From: an uncultured Alistipes sp.
GTDB taxonomy: Bacteria > Bacteroidota > Bacteroidia > Bacteroidales > Rikenellaceae
Length of the DNA stretch: 39,641 bases
Direction: 5' to 3'
NCBI GenBank assembly: GCA_947623965.1
Contig: CANQIF010000019.1
Coordinates: 1-39,641 of the forward strand
The first letter of the stretch is position 1. Each line of letters begins with the position of its first letter. The position numbers were made by a program, and so were the translations under genes. The notes beneath the pieces are model-generated. The model was given only the letters and a program-made list of their open reading frames with translations, was not told the origin of the DNA and did no database searches. Below, one piece after another: positions 7,907 through 14,738 of the stretch.

Positions 7907-8640
7907 AAGGCGGTGCGGTGTAATTCGAAACGGCCGTCGTCGTCTAAAACGGCGTAAGAGGCACCCTGCTCCCAGCTCCCCAGCAGCAGCACGTGCAGGT
8001 CGCCGTCGCGGTAGTCGCGGGCGAAGTGCATGTGGCCGAAGAGAAAGTGATCGACCGCGTGGCCGGCGGCATAGTCGCGGGCGTAGGCGATCAGCGGTTC
8101 GGTGACCTCCGGGCCGAGCGGCGTGCGGCCGTGGCTCTTGCGCGACCGGCTGCTCCACCAGCGCCCGAAGCGGACCGCCAGATCGGGATGCACGAGCCAC
8201 GAGAAGAGGCTGCGCAGCACCCGCGAGCGGAACATCGCATTCATCGCCTGCAGCACCCACTGCCCCTCGATCCGCATGTTGTCGCCGTGGGCGACGAAGA
8301 TGCGCCGGCCGCCGAGCGTCAGCAGCTGCGGGGAGGTGTGGATCTCCAGCCCGCATTCGCGCGCGAGGTAGTCGGTGATCCACATGTCGTGGTTGCCTGT
8401 GAAGAAGAGGATGCGGATGCCGCGGTCGGTCAGCTCGGCCAGCTTGCCCAGCGTGCGGACGAACCCTTTCGGAACGACGCGGCGGTATTCGAACCAGAAG
8501 TCGAAGAGGTCGCCCGCCAGCACGATCGTCTCGGCATCGGCGGCCGCGCGGTCGAGCCAGGCGACGAAACGCCGCTCGGTGGCGCGGGCTTCGGCGTCGC
8601 TGCCGGCGCCGAGGTGGATGTCGGAGGCGAAGTAGTGCAT
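7903..8640 (-). CDS. lpxH: UDP-2,3-diacylglucosamine diphosphatase (LpxH-type metallophosphoesterase)
   Basis: A 245-residue calcineurin-like phosphoesterase with the full LpxH motif series: SDIHLG (6-11), GDLFDFW (43-49), GNHD (82-85), AHGD (117-120) and GHMH (202-205). LpxH cleaves UDP-diacylglucosamine to lipid X and UMP at the inner membrane in lipid A synthesis. A hydrophobic, arginine-rich stretch around 130-165 ([17 protein letters not shown]) fits the helical cap that docks the lipid substrate. It is first in the lpxH-thyA-folA set. No clear -7 box was found in 8641-8760. Paralogous phosphoesterases are possible but less likely. Confidence 0.88.
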   Translation of the reverse strand: MHYFASDIHLGAGSDAEARATERRFVAWLDRAAADAETIVLAGDLFDFWFEYRRVVPKGFVRTLGKLAELTDRGIRILFFTGNHDMWITDYLARECGLEIHTSPQLLTLGGRRIFVAHGDNMRIEGQWVLQAMNAMFRSRVLRSLFSWLVHPDLAVRFGRWWSSRSRKSHGRTPLGPEVTEPLIAYARDYAAGHAVDHFLFGHMHFARDYRDGDLHVLLLGSWEQGASYAVLDDDGRFELHRTAL

Positions 8641-8817
8641 CGGCGATTGATGAAGTGGTCTGGCAGTTGCGAAAACAGCTGCGGTAAGTTCGCTGTGAAG
8701 GCCGGAATCCCGGGTGTTTCCTGTCGTGACGGCATTCCCGGCCCATCCGGGGCGGCGCTCATGGTTCGGTTATGGCAACCACGCTCACCCCCCCCCTCCG
8801 GAATGCTGCCCCGAGCG

Positions 8818-9960
8818 TCAGCGGGTCAGCTGCTCGAGCCGGCGTTTGAGCGCCTCGCCGCGCAGGTCGCGGGCGACGATCGTCCCCTCCTTGTCGATGA
8901 GGAAGTTCGTCGGCAGCTTCGTTACGTTGTAGGTGCCGAGGGCCGTCGATTGCCGGCCGCGCAGGTCGCTGACGGAGATCCAGGGCAGCGCCTGCTCCTG
9001 CACGGTGCTGATCCAAAGCGGCTTCGAGGTGTCGATCGCCACCTGGTAGACCTCCAGCGGGGTCGGCGCCTCGCGGTAGGCGGCGTAGAGCTCCTTGAGC
9101 TCGGCGTTGAGGGTGTTGCTGTTGCCCAGTTCGGCCGACCAGAAGTCGAGCAGGATCACCTTGCCTTTCAGCGACGAGAGGCGGATCCGCTTGCCGTACA
9201 TATCGGGCAGTTCGAGATCGGGGAAGGTCGCCTCGGTCACCTGCCCGGCGAGCTGCCGGGCCGCCTCCATGCGGGCGATGTCCCCCTTGAGCGTGACGAG
9301 GTAGGGCGACGTGGGGTAGAGCGGCTCGATCGCCTCGGCCACGGCGCGGTAGTGGATCACGTCGCTGGCGGCGTCCGAGAGCTGCGTGTCGCCCGGCAGC
9401 CGCTGGTAGAGGGCGTAGACGGCCGCTAACGAGGCCTTGTTCTCGGCGATGAAAGCCAGCTGCTCGCGGCGGATGCGGTAGTATTCGGTCGTGTACTCCC
9501 GGACGAGGGCGTCGCGCTTCTCCTCGCCGAGCGAGGGGTCGGCGAGCTGCCGGGCGATCCCGTCGAGCTGCTGGGCCCCGCCGATGAAGTTCTGGTAGAA
9601 GCGGCGCAGGAGCTCCGATTCGGCCGAGCCTTCGACCGTGTAGGTGCGCACGACGTTGCCGGCCGCCTGCACCGTCAGCCGGTCGCCGGCCGCCAGAAAG
9701 AGCGGGATCCGCTCGCCGTTGTAGACGATGTTGTAGAGCGACGGGGTGGCCGGAGCGCGGTCGAGCCGGAAGCGGTAGTTCCCTTCGGCATCGAGCTTCG
9801 TCGAGTCGACGAGTTGCTGGCGGGCCGAGGAGACCTGCTCCAAATAGACCGTCGGGGCGTCGGTCCCGACGAAGCGTCCCGTGATTTTTACGTCCGACCG
9901 TCCGCAGCCGACGAGCAGCGCCGCTGCCGCCGCGCAGAGAAAATGGGGTAGTCTGTTCAT
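8818..9960 (-). CDS. TlpA/DUF4369-type lipoprotein lacking the CXXC redox motif
   Basis: A 380-residue exported protein with a lipobox (LLVGC, Cys19), an N-terminal beta-rich region typical of DUF4369 (about 24-115), a helical middle, and a C-terminal thioredoxin/AhpC-TSA fold (about 245-375). The usual WCxxC active site is replaced: where homologues have FWASWCGPC this reads FWSAELGNS (273-281), so both cysteines are gone. The cis-proline loop KLPTNFLIDKEG is intact. It is therefore unlikely to be a thiol-disulfide oxidoreductase and may be a binding or scaffold protein in the periplasm. An upstream in-frame start at 9985 lies inside the -7 box and is rejected. Confidence 0.85.
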   Translation of the reverse strand: MNRLPHFLCAAAAALLVGCGRSDVKITGRFVGTDAPTVYLEQVSSARQQLVDSTKLDAEGNYRFRLDRAPATPSLYNIVYNGERIPLFLAAGDRLTVQAAGNVVRTYTVEGSAESELLRRFYQNFIGGAQQLDGIARQLADPSLGEEKRDALVREYTTEYYRIRREQLAFIAENKASLAAVYALYQRLPGDTQLSDAASDVIHYRAVAEAIEPLYPTSPYLVTLKGDIARMEAARQLAGQVTEATFPDLELPDMYGKRIRLSSLKGKVILLDFWSAELGNSNTLNAELKELYAAYREAPTPLEVYQVAIDTSKPLWISTVQEQALPWISVSDLRGRQSTALGTYNVTKLPTNFLIDKEGTIVARDLRGEALKRRLEQLTR

Positions 9961-9982
9961 GCGTAAGCGAATGTTCGAAGAA

Positions 9983-9990
9983 CAAAGATA
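9983..9990 (-). promoter_or_regulatory. -7 box of the TlpA-like gene
   Basis: Minus strand TATCTTTG with a TTG about 20 bp upstream. It predicts a transcript start near 9979, about 19 bases before the chosen start codon. Confidence 0.6.
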
Positions 9991-10013
9991 GCCATTTTTG
10001 TCGAAACGGCCAA

Positions 10014-10709
10014 CTATTTCGGCAAATTGCGGTGCTGGGGGCCGTTTTTGCGGTAGTTGCCGTAGGAGCCGTAGGACTGGTTGCGGTTCTTCTGCTGCTG
10101 CTGCGGGCCGCGCCGCATCGGACCCTTCTGGAGGGGACGCGCCGAAAAGTGCTGTTTGTAGTCGTTTCGGAGATTGTTGAGGGCTGCTTCGTCGATCCGG
10201 ATCGCCCCTTCGGACATCCGTTTGAGGTCTTTTACGATCACCTCGTTGTTCGGGTGCTCCTGGTTGTACTCGAAACTTTTCGCCCGCATATAGCGCGCCA
10301 GGTTGTCGATCGCCGCCTCGACGCGGGCCGGCTGTTGCTCGTCGCGCAGCGAGCGGACCATCCGCTCGACGTAGAGCCCGTAATGTTTATAGGTGATGCG
10401 GTGCTGGTTGTAGCGCAGCGGCCGGGGCGCGACGGTCAGCTCCTGCCGCGAGGGACGCGGATAGGGCGAATCGACATCGAGCTGAAAATCAGACATGATG
10501 AAGAGGTGATCCCACAGCTTGTGGGTGAAATCGGCCGTGTCGCGCAGCAGCGGGAAGAGGTTGCCCATGACGGCGATCACGGCGCGGGCCTGGCGGTTGC
10601 GCTCGCGGCGGTCCTCGATCTCCATGAGCGAATCGATCATCTCGTGGATATGGCGGCCGTATTCGGGCAGGAAGAGCTTGCGGCGCGTGTAGTTGTAATT
10701 CTTTTTCAT
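10014..10709 (-). CDS. DUF4290 domain-containing protein
   Basis: A 231-residue soluble protein of the Bacteroidota-specific DUF4290 family, recognised by MKKNYNYTRRKLFLPEYGRH at the start and the helical core MIDSLMEIEDRRERN...AVMGNLFPLLRD...HKLWDHLFIMSDF. The tail (about residues 198-231) is low complexity and rich in Gln, Arg, Asn, Gly and Tyr (GPQQQQKNRNQSYGSYGNY), suggesting a disordered, possibly nucleic-acid-binding extension. The function is unknown. The start is placed at MKKNYNY; the frame continues 56 codons upstream through the promoter region. A -7 box at 10848-10855 implies a leader of about 135 bases. Confidence 0.85.
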   Translation of the reverse strand: MKKNYNYTRRKLFLPEYGRHIHEMIDSLMEIEDRRERNRQARAVIAVMGNLFPLLRDTADFTHKLWDHLFIMSDFQLDVDSPYPRPSRQELTVAPRPLRYNQHRITYKHYGLYVERMVRSLRDEQQPARVEAAIDNLARYMRAKSFEYNQEHPNNEVIVKDLKRMSEGAIRIDEAALNNLRNDYKQHFSARPLQKGPMRRGPQQQQKNRNQSYGSYGNYRKNGPQHRNLPK

Positions 10710-10836
10710 GGTTGGAACGGTGTGGTCGTTTTCGTCGGCACGTGCCCCTGAAAGGGTCCTGTGGTTAGGCCGAAGAGGCTTTTTTTCTGCGGAACGCACG
10801 CGGCGGTGCGATTCGTGCACGACGTTCGGAAATTCG

Positions 10837-10844
10837 TATTTTTG
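10837..10844 (+). promoter_or_regulatory. -7 box of the response-regulator gene
   Basis: TATTTTTG matches TAnnTTTG. Transcription would start near 10848, 33 bases before the start codon. It lies 3 bp from the opposing -7 box at 10848-10855, so the two divergent promoters occlude each other. Confidence 0.55.
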
Positions 10845-10847
10845 GGA

Positions 10848-10855
10848 CAAAAGTA
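10848..10855 (-). promoter_or_regulatory. -7 box of the DUF4290 gene
   Basis: Minus strand TACTTTTG, a full match to TAnnTTTG, back to back with the plus-strand promoter of the response regulator. Confidence 0.5.
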
Positions 10856-10880
10856 GGTAAAATTTCAGGAAAAACAAGTC

Positions 10881-12032
10881 ATGGCAAAGGTTTTAATTCT
10901 CGACCGATCAAAAAGTATGCGAAACACGCTGCGCGAGCGGCTCGAATACGAAGGTTTTTCGACCGAGATCGCCGACAGCGAGCAGGCGGCCCGGTCGATC
11001 TGTACGAAGATTCCGTTCGATCTGCTGCTGACCGACGGCCTCTCGCCGCTGCCGAGCGAGGAGGTTCCCTTCATCGTCATTTCGGACCGGGCCTCGATCG
11101 AATCGGCGATCGAGGCGGTGCGGGGCGGCGCCGAGGACTATCTGACCAAACCGATCGACATGAACCGGCTGCTGCAGTCGATCCACCGCACGATCGACCG
11201 CGACGGGGAGGAGGAGGCCGATGCGTCGGCCCGGACGCCGAAGCCGGCGGCGCGCCGCGCCCGGCGGAGTGCGCCGGCAGCCCGCGCCGAGGCGATCATC
11301 GGCACCTCGCCCGAGATCGCCCACGTGCGCGAGCTCATCGCCAAAGTGGCCCCCTGCGAGGCCCGCGTGCTCATCACGGGCGAGAACGGCACGGGCAAGG
11401 AGCTCGTGGCGCGCAACCTGCACGCCTCGAGCCCGCGGGCGGCGGCCCCCTTCGTCGAGGTGAACTGCGCGGCGATCCCCTCCGAGTTGATCGAGAGCGA
11501 GCTCTTCGGCCACGAGCGGGGGGCCTTCACCTCGGCCATCAAGCAGCGCAAGGGGAAGTTCGAACTGGCCGACGGGGGCACGCTCTTTATGGACGAGATC
11601 GGTGATATGTCGCTTGCGGCGCAGGCCAAGGTGCTGCGGGCGCTGCAGGAGCGGCGCATCTGCCGCGTGGGGAGCGATCGCGACATCGAGGTCAACGTGC
11701 GGGTGATCGCCGCGACGAACAAGGACCTGAAAGAGGAGATCCGCCGCGGCAACTTCCGCGAGGACCTCTACCACCGCATCGGGGTGATCGTGATCCGCGT
11801 GCCGGCGCTGCGCGACCACGCGGCGGATATTCCGATCCTGACCGACCACTTCATCCGCAGCATCGCCGGGGAGTACGGCTGCGAGCCGAAGCCGATCGAC
11901 GACGGGGCGATCGAGGCGCTGCAGCAGAATCCCTGGAGCGGGAACATCCGCGAGTTGCGCAATGCGGTCGAACGGCTCATGATACTCTCGGGCGAGCGCA
12001 TCACGCGCGAAGATGTGCTGCGGTATTGCTGA
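10881..12032 (+). CDS. Sigma-54-type (NtrC-family) response regulator without a C-terminal HTH
   Basis: A 383-residue protein: receiver domain (1-105; D8, phosphoacceptor D52, K90), an Ala/Arg-rich linker, then an AAA+ sigma-54 interaction domain (about 138-375). Walker A is GENGTGKE (167-174), Walker B LFMDEIGD (235-242), the arginine-finger region NFREDLYHRI. The sigma-54 contact loop reads GAFTSA (214-219) instead of GAFTGA. The chain ends at DVLRYC right after the AAA+ lid, so no Fis-type DNA-binding domain is present. The receiver is also short between D52 and the following beta strand. It may act from solution, bind DNA through a partner, or not use sigma-54. No histidine kinase gene is adjacent. 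Confidence 0.88.
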   Translation: MAKVLILDRSKSMRNTLRERLEYEGFSTEIADSEQAARSICTKIPFDLLLTDGLSPLPSEEVPFIVISDRASIESAIEAVRGGAEDYLTKPIDMNRLLQSIHRTIDRDGEEEADASARTPKPAARRARRSAPAARAEAIIGTSPEIAHVRELIAKVAPCEARVLITGENGTGKELVARNLHASSPRAAAPFVEVNCAAIPSELIESELFGHERGAFTSAIKQRKGKFELADGGTLFMDEIGDMSLAAQAKVLRALQERRICRVGSDRDIEVNVRVIAATNKDLKEEIRRGNFREDLYHRIGVIVIRVPALRDHAADIPILTDHFIRSIAGEYGCEPKPIDDGAIEALQQNPWSGNIRELRNAVERLMILSGERITREDVLRYC

Positions 12033-12128
12033 CAGCGGGGCGTAGCGGAGTGGAACGGACGGCGGCGGTGTCCCGGGCTGGCGGGGAGGTTCTGGACGGC
12101 GCCGGGGGCTTCCGGGGCTGCTCGGGGT

Positions 12129-12246
12129 GCTGGCAGGTTGTCGGGGGCGCTGGCCGGCTGCCGGGGGCGCTGGCCGGCTGCCGGGGCGCTGGCCGGCTGC
12201 CGGGGTGCTGGCCGGCTGCCGGGGTTGCTGCCTCGGCCGGCGGGTT
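12129..12246. repeat. 19-20 bp GC minisatellite
   Basis: The unit GCTGGCCGGCTGCCGGGG with one or two extra bases is repeated about five times (12129-12226), with a decayed sixth copy to 12246. It lies between the response-regulator stop and the tRNA-Arg promoter. Its alternating GCCGGC cores make it strongly self-complementary. The rest of the 12033-12402 gap shows only AT-rich sequence leading into the promoter. Confidence 0.85.
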
Positions 12247-12402
12247 GCCGGCGTAGCTCCCGAGGCCGGCACCGGGGATGTGCGGCGGCTTTATTTGCTG
12301 TTCTACCTGAAAATCAATATTATACCGGACTGATATCGCCTGCCGGAAAATATTTTTGAAATTTTTTTTGCACAATTAGTTGCGCGGATCGTTTTTTTGC
12401 CC

Positions 12403-12410
12403 TACATTTG
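12403..12410 (+). promoter_or_regulatory. -7 box of tRNA-Arg
   Basis: TACATTTG, a perfect TAnnTTTG, ends 12 bp before the first base of the tRNA, a typical distance for a short tRNA leader. Confidence 0.6.
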
Positions 12411-12422
12411 CAATCGCAATTC

Positions 12423-12496
12423 GGCGCCGTAGCTTAATTGAATAGAGCATCTGACTACGGATCAGAAGGTTACAGGTTTGAGTCCTGTCGGCGTCA
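12423..12496 (+). tRNA. tRNA-Arg (anticodon ACG)
   Basis: A 74-nt cloverleaf: acceptor GGCGCCG/CGGCGTC, D-arm AGCTTAATTGAATAGAGC, anticodon stem-loop TCTGA-CTACGGA-TCAGA giving ACG, and T arm ACAGG-TTTGAGT-CCTGT. The CCA is not encoded. A34 is expected to be edited to inosine to read CGU, CGC and CGA. Confidence 0.93.
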
Positions 12497-12501
12497 CTGG
12501 G

Positions 12502-12536
12502 GAAAGAGAGTCTAAACGGCTCTCTTTCTTGCTTTT
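12502..12536 (+). terminator. Terminator of tRNA-Arg
   Basis: The stem GAAAGAGAG/CTCTCTTTC (12502-12510, 12520-12528) is followed by TTGCTTTTG. It separates the tRNA from the antiporter gene. Confidence 0.7.
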
Positions 12537-12543
12537 GTACGGT

Positions 12544-12551
12544 TAATTTTG
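12544..12551 (+). promoter_or_regulatory. -7 box of the antiporter gene
   Basis: TAATTTTG fits TAnnTTTG and lies 23 bp before the ATG. A -33 element is not clear because it would fall in the preceding terminator. Confidence 0.4.
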
Positions 12552-12574
12552 TCCGCCCGAACGAATCCGATCCT

Positions 12575-13861
12575 ATGCAACATCCCGAACCTGCCTGCGC
12601 CGGGCGCTTTATGGCGCTGACGCCGCTGCTGCTCTTCCTCGCCCTCTACCTGCTGACCTCGGTGCTGGTCGGCGACTTCTACAAGATGCCCATCACGGTC
12701 GCCTTCGCGGCCGCTTCGTGCTATGCAGTGCTCCTGCTGCGCGGTCTGCGGCTTCAGGAGCGCATCGAGTGCTTCTCGGCGGGCGCTGCCGATACGAACA
12801 TCCTGCAGATGATCTGGATCTTCGTGCTGGCCGGCGCCTTCGCCCAGTCGGCCCGTGCGATGGGTGCGGTCGATGCGACGGTGGCGCTGACGCTCCACCT
12901 GCTGCCGCCGCACTTCTTGGCCGCCGGTCTCTTCCTGGCCGCCTGCTTCGTCTCGCTCTCGGTCGGCACGTCGGTCGGCACGATCGTCGCCCTGATGCCC
13001 GTCGCCTCGGGATTGGCCGAGGAGACGGGGCTCGGCGCCCCCTTTCTGGCTGCCGTGGTGGTCGGGGGCTCCTTCTTCGGCGACAACCTCTCCTTCATCT
13101 CCGACACCACCATCGCCGCCACGCGGACGCAGGGGTGCGGCCTGCGGGACAAATTCCGCGTCAACTTGCGCATCGTCGCACCTGCGGCCCTGCTGACGCT
13201 GGCCCTCTACCTCTTCACCGGCGCTCCGGGCGTCGGCCCCGTCGCCGTCGATGCGGTGGCCTGGGTCAAGGTGGTGCCCTATCTGCTCGTCCTCGTCGCG
13301 GCGCTGCTGGGGCTCCACGTGATGGCGGTGCTCCTCCTCGGCATCCTGACGACGGGCGCCATCGGCCTTGCGACCGCTTCGTTCGATCTGTTCGGCTGGT
13401 GCAGCGAGCTGGGCGCCGGAATGGTCGGGATGGGCGAGTTGATCATCACCACGCTGCTTGCCGGCGGAATGCTCGAGACGATCCGCCGGGGCGGCGGCAT
13501 CGACTACCTGATCGACCGTCTGACCCGCCGCCTGCGCGGTCCGCGCGGGGCACAGGGAGCCATTGCCGCGTTGGTCTGTTTAGCCAACCTCTGCACGGCC
13601 AACAACACGATCGCCATCCTTACCGTCGGCCCCATCGCCGCCGATATTGCCGACCGCTTCGGCGTAGACCGCCGCAAGAGCGCCAGCCTGCTCGACACCT
13701 TCTCCTGCTTTACGCAGGGGCTGCTGCCCTACGGGGCGCAGATGCTGATGGCGGCGGGGCTGGCGGCCATTTCGCCGCTCGAGATCATGGCGCATCTCTA
13801 CTATCCGCTGCTGTTGGGGCTTTGCGCTGTCGCGGCGATCTTCGTCCGGCGGCGGAGATAG
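12575..13861 (+). CDS. NhaC-type Na+/H+ antiporter family membrane protein
   Basis: A 428-residue, very hydrophobic protein with about ten to twelve membrane segments. The conserved NhaC-family core is visible as SLSVGTSVGTIVALMPVAS (about 128-146) and a second signature GGSFFGDNLSFISDTTIAA, with a matching half later (NLCTANNTIAILTVGPIA and SLLDTFSCFTQGLLPYGAQ). These inverted halves with Asn/Asp/Thr clusters are typical of the ion-transporter fold. It likely exchanges Na+ for H+ at the inner membrane, but some relatives carry organic acids, so substrate is uncertain. It is monocistronic, with a repeat cluster downstream. Confidence 0.85.
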   Translation: MQHPEPACAGRFMALTPLLLFLALYLLTSVLVGDFYKMPITVAFAAASCYAVLLLRGLRLQERIECFSAGAADTNILQMIWIFVLAGAFAQSARAMGAVDATVALTLHLLPPHFLAAGLFLAACFVSLSVGTSVGTIVALMPVASGLAEETGLGAPFLAAVVVGGSFFGDNLSFISDTTIAATRTQGCGLRDKFRVNLRIVAPAALLTLALYLFTGAPGVGPVAVDAVAWVKVVPYLLVLVAALLGLHVMAVLLLGILTTGAIGLATASFDLFGWCSELGAGMVGMGELIITTLLAGGMLETIRRGGGIDYLIDRLTRRLRGPRGAQGAIAALVCLANLCTANNTIAILTVGPIAADIADRFGVDRRKSASLLDTFSCFTQGLLPYGAQMLMAAGLAAISPLEIMAHLYYPLLLGLCAVAAIFVRRRR

Positions 13862-13887
13862 GGTGCGGCTTCTGTAAGAAGACGCCA

Positions 13888-14650
13888 ATTCAAAATGAAG
13901 AATGAAAAATGATATTCGGGCTGCAGCCTGCGGGGCGCGCATGTTCGGGAACGAACTGCGGGCCTCCGCCGCCGGGAGGCTGCGGCCCGCCAATCGCTGC
14001 GCGATTGATTCGATGCGAAAAAGCCCCGCAGCCGAGCGGAGGTGCTTGCGACGTAAAGGAGCAGCCCTCCGCCGGGGGGGGGCGGCTGCGGGCTGCTGCG
14101 CCCATTCGGGCGCAATTCAGAATTCAAGATTCAAAATTCAGAATTAAGTGGAGTTCCCAGGCGAGCTTGGCTGTATGTTCCGTTTCGGGCTGCAGCTTGC
14201 GAAGGGCACGTACGAGCGGACTTGCGGACGCGAGTAGCGGGCCTTCGCGGGGCGAAGCTGCGGCCCGCTGCGGTTCCATTCGGAACCGCAAATTCAGAAT
14301 TCAATATTCAAAATTAAGCAAATCTTTCGGACACATTTGGGCATACATCCTGTGTCGGGCCGCGGCCTGCGGAGCGCACGCAGGTTCGGCAACGAACTGC
14401 GGGCTTCCGCCGGGCGGAGGCTGCGGCCCGCACGGTCCTGACGGACCGATTTCTAACTCTGGACAAGCTCGCAGCCGAGCGGTGGGCTTGCACGAGCGGA
14501 CCTGCGGGACACGAAATGCAGCCCTCCGCCCGGGGGCGGCTGCGGGCTGCCGGTCGCTGTGCGACCGATCTTGACACGGGACATTCCACAACGACCAGCG
14601 GCTGCGGGTTGCCGACCTCTTCGAGGTCGATCTGTTGCAATCTTTCTCAG
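13888..14650 (-). repeat. Repeat cluster C3 (five modules)
   Basis: This fills the convergent gap between the antiporter and glnN. All modules read on the minus strand. On plus coordinates: P1 (13917-13990), hairpin CAATCGC-TGC-GCGATTG (13991-14007), Q (14029-14096), hairpin TGCGCCC-ATTC-GGGCGCA (14097-14114), heptamers (14116-14143), P2 (14188-14268), hairpin TGCGGTTCC-ATTC-GGAACCGCA (14269-14290), heptamers (14293-14313), P1 (14356-14432), hairpin CGGTCC-TGAC-GGACCG (14433-14448), Q (14467-14552), hairpin CGGTCGC-TGT-GCGACCG (14553-14569). No gene is present. Confidence 0.85.
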
Positions 14651-14678
14651 CAACGACCAGACGCCGCCGCACCGAACG

Positions 14679-14712
14679 AAAAGCCCGGACCGAAAACGAT
14701 CGGTCCGGGCTT
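14679..14712 (-). terminator. Terminator of glnN
   Basis: A perfect 12-bp stem AAGCCCGGACCG/CGGTCCGGGCTT (14681-14692, 14701-14712) with an 8-base loop lies 26 bp past the glnN stop. On the minus strand it is followed by a short T run. Confidence 0.85.
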
Positions 14713-14738
14713 CTGCGTTCGGGTTCTGCCCTCTCCGC

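Noticed and set aside
13888..14650. Integron attC array or CRISPR array
   Set aside because: The modules are structured but not separated by cassettes or by unique spacers of constant length, and no integrase or cas gene is present.
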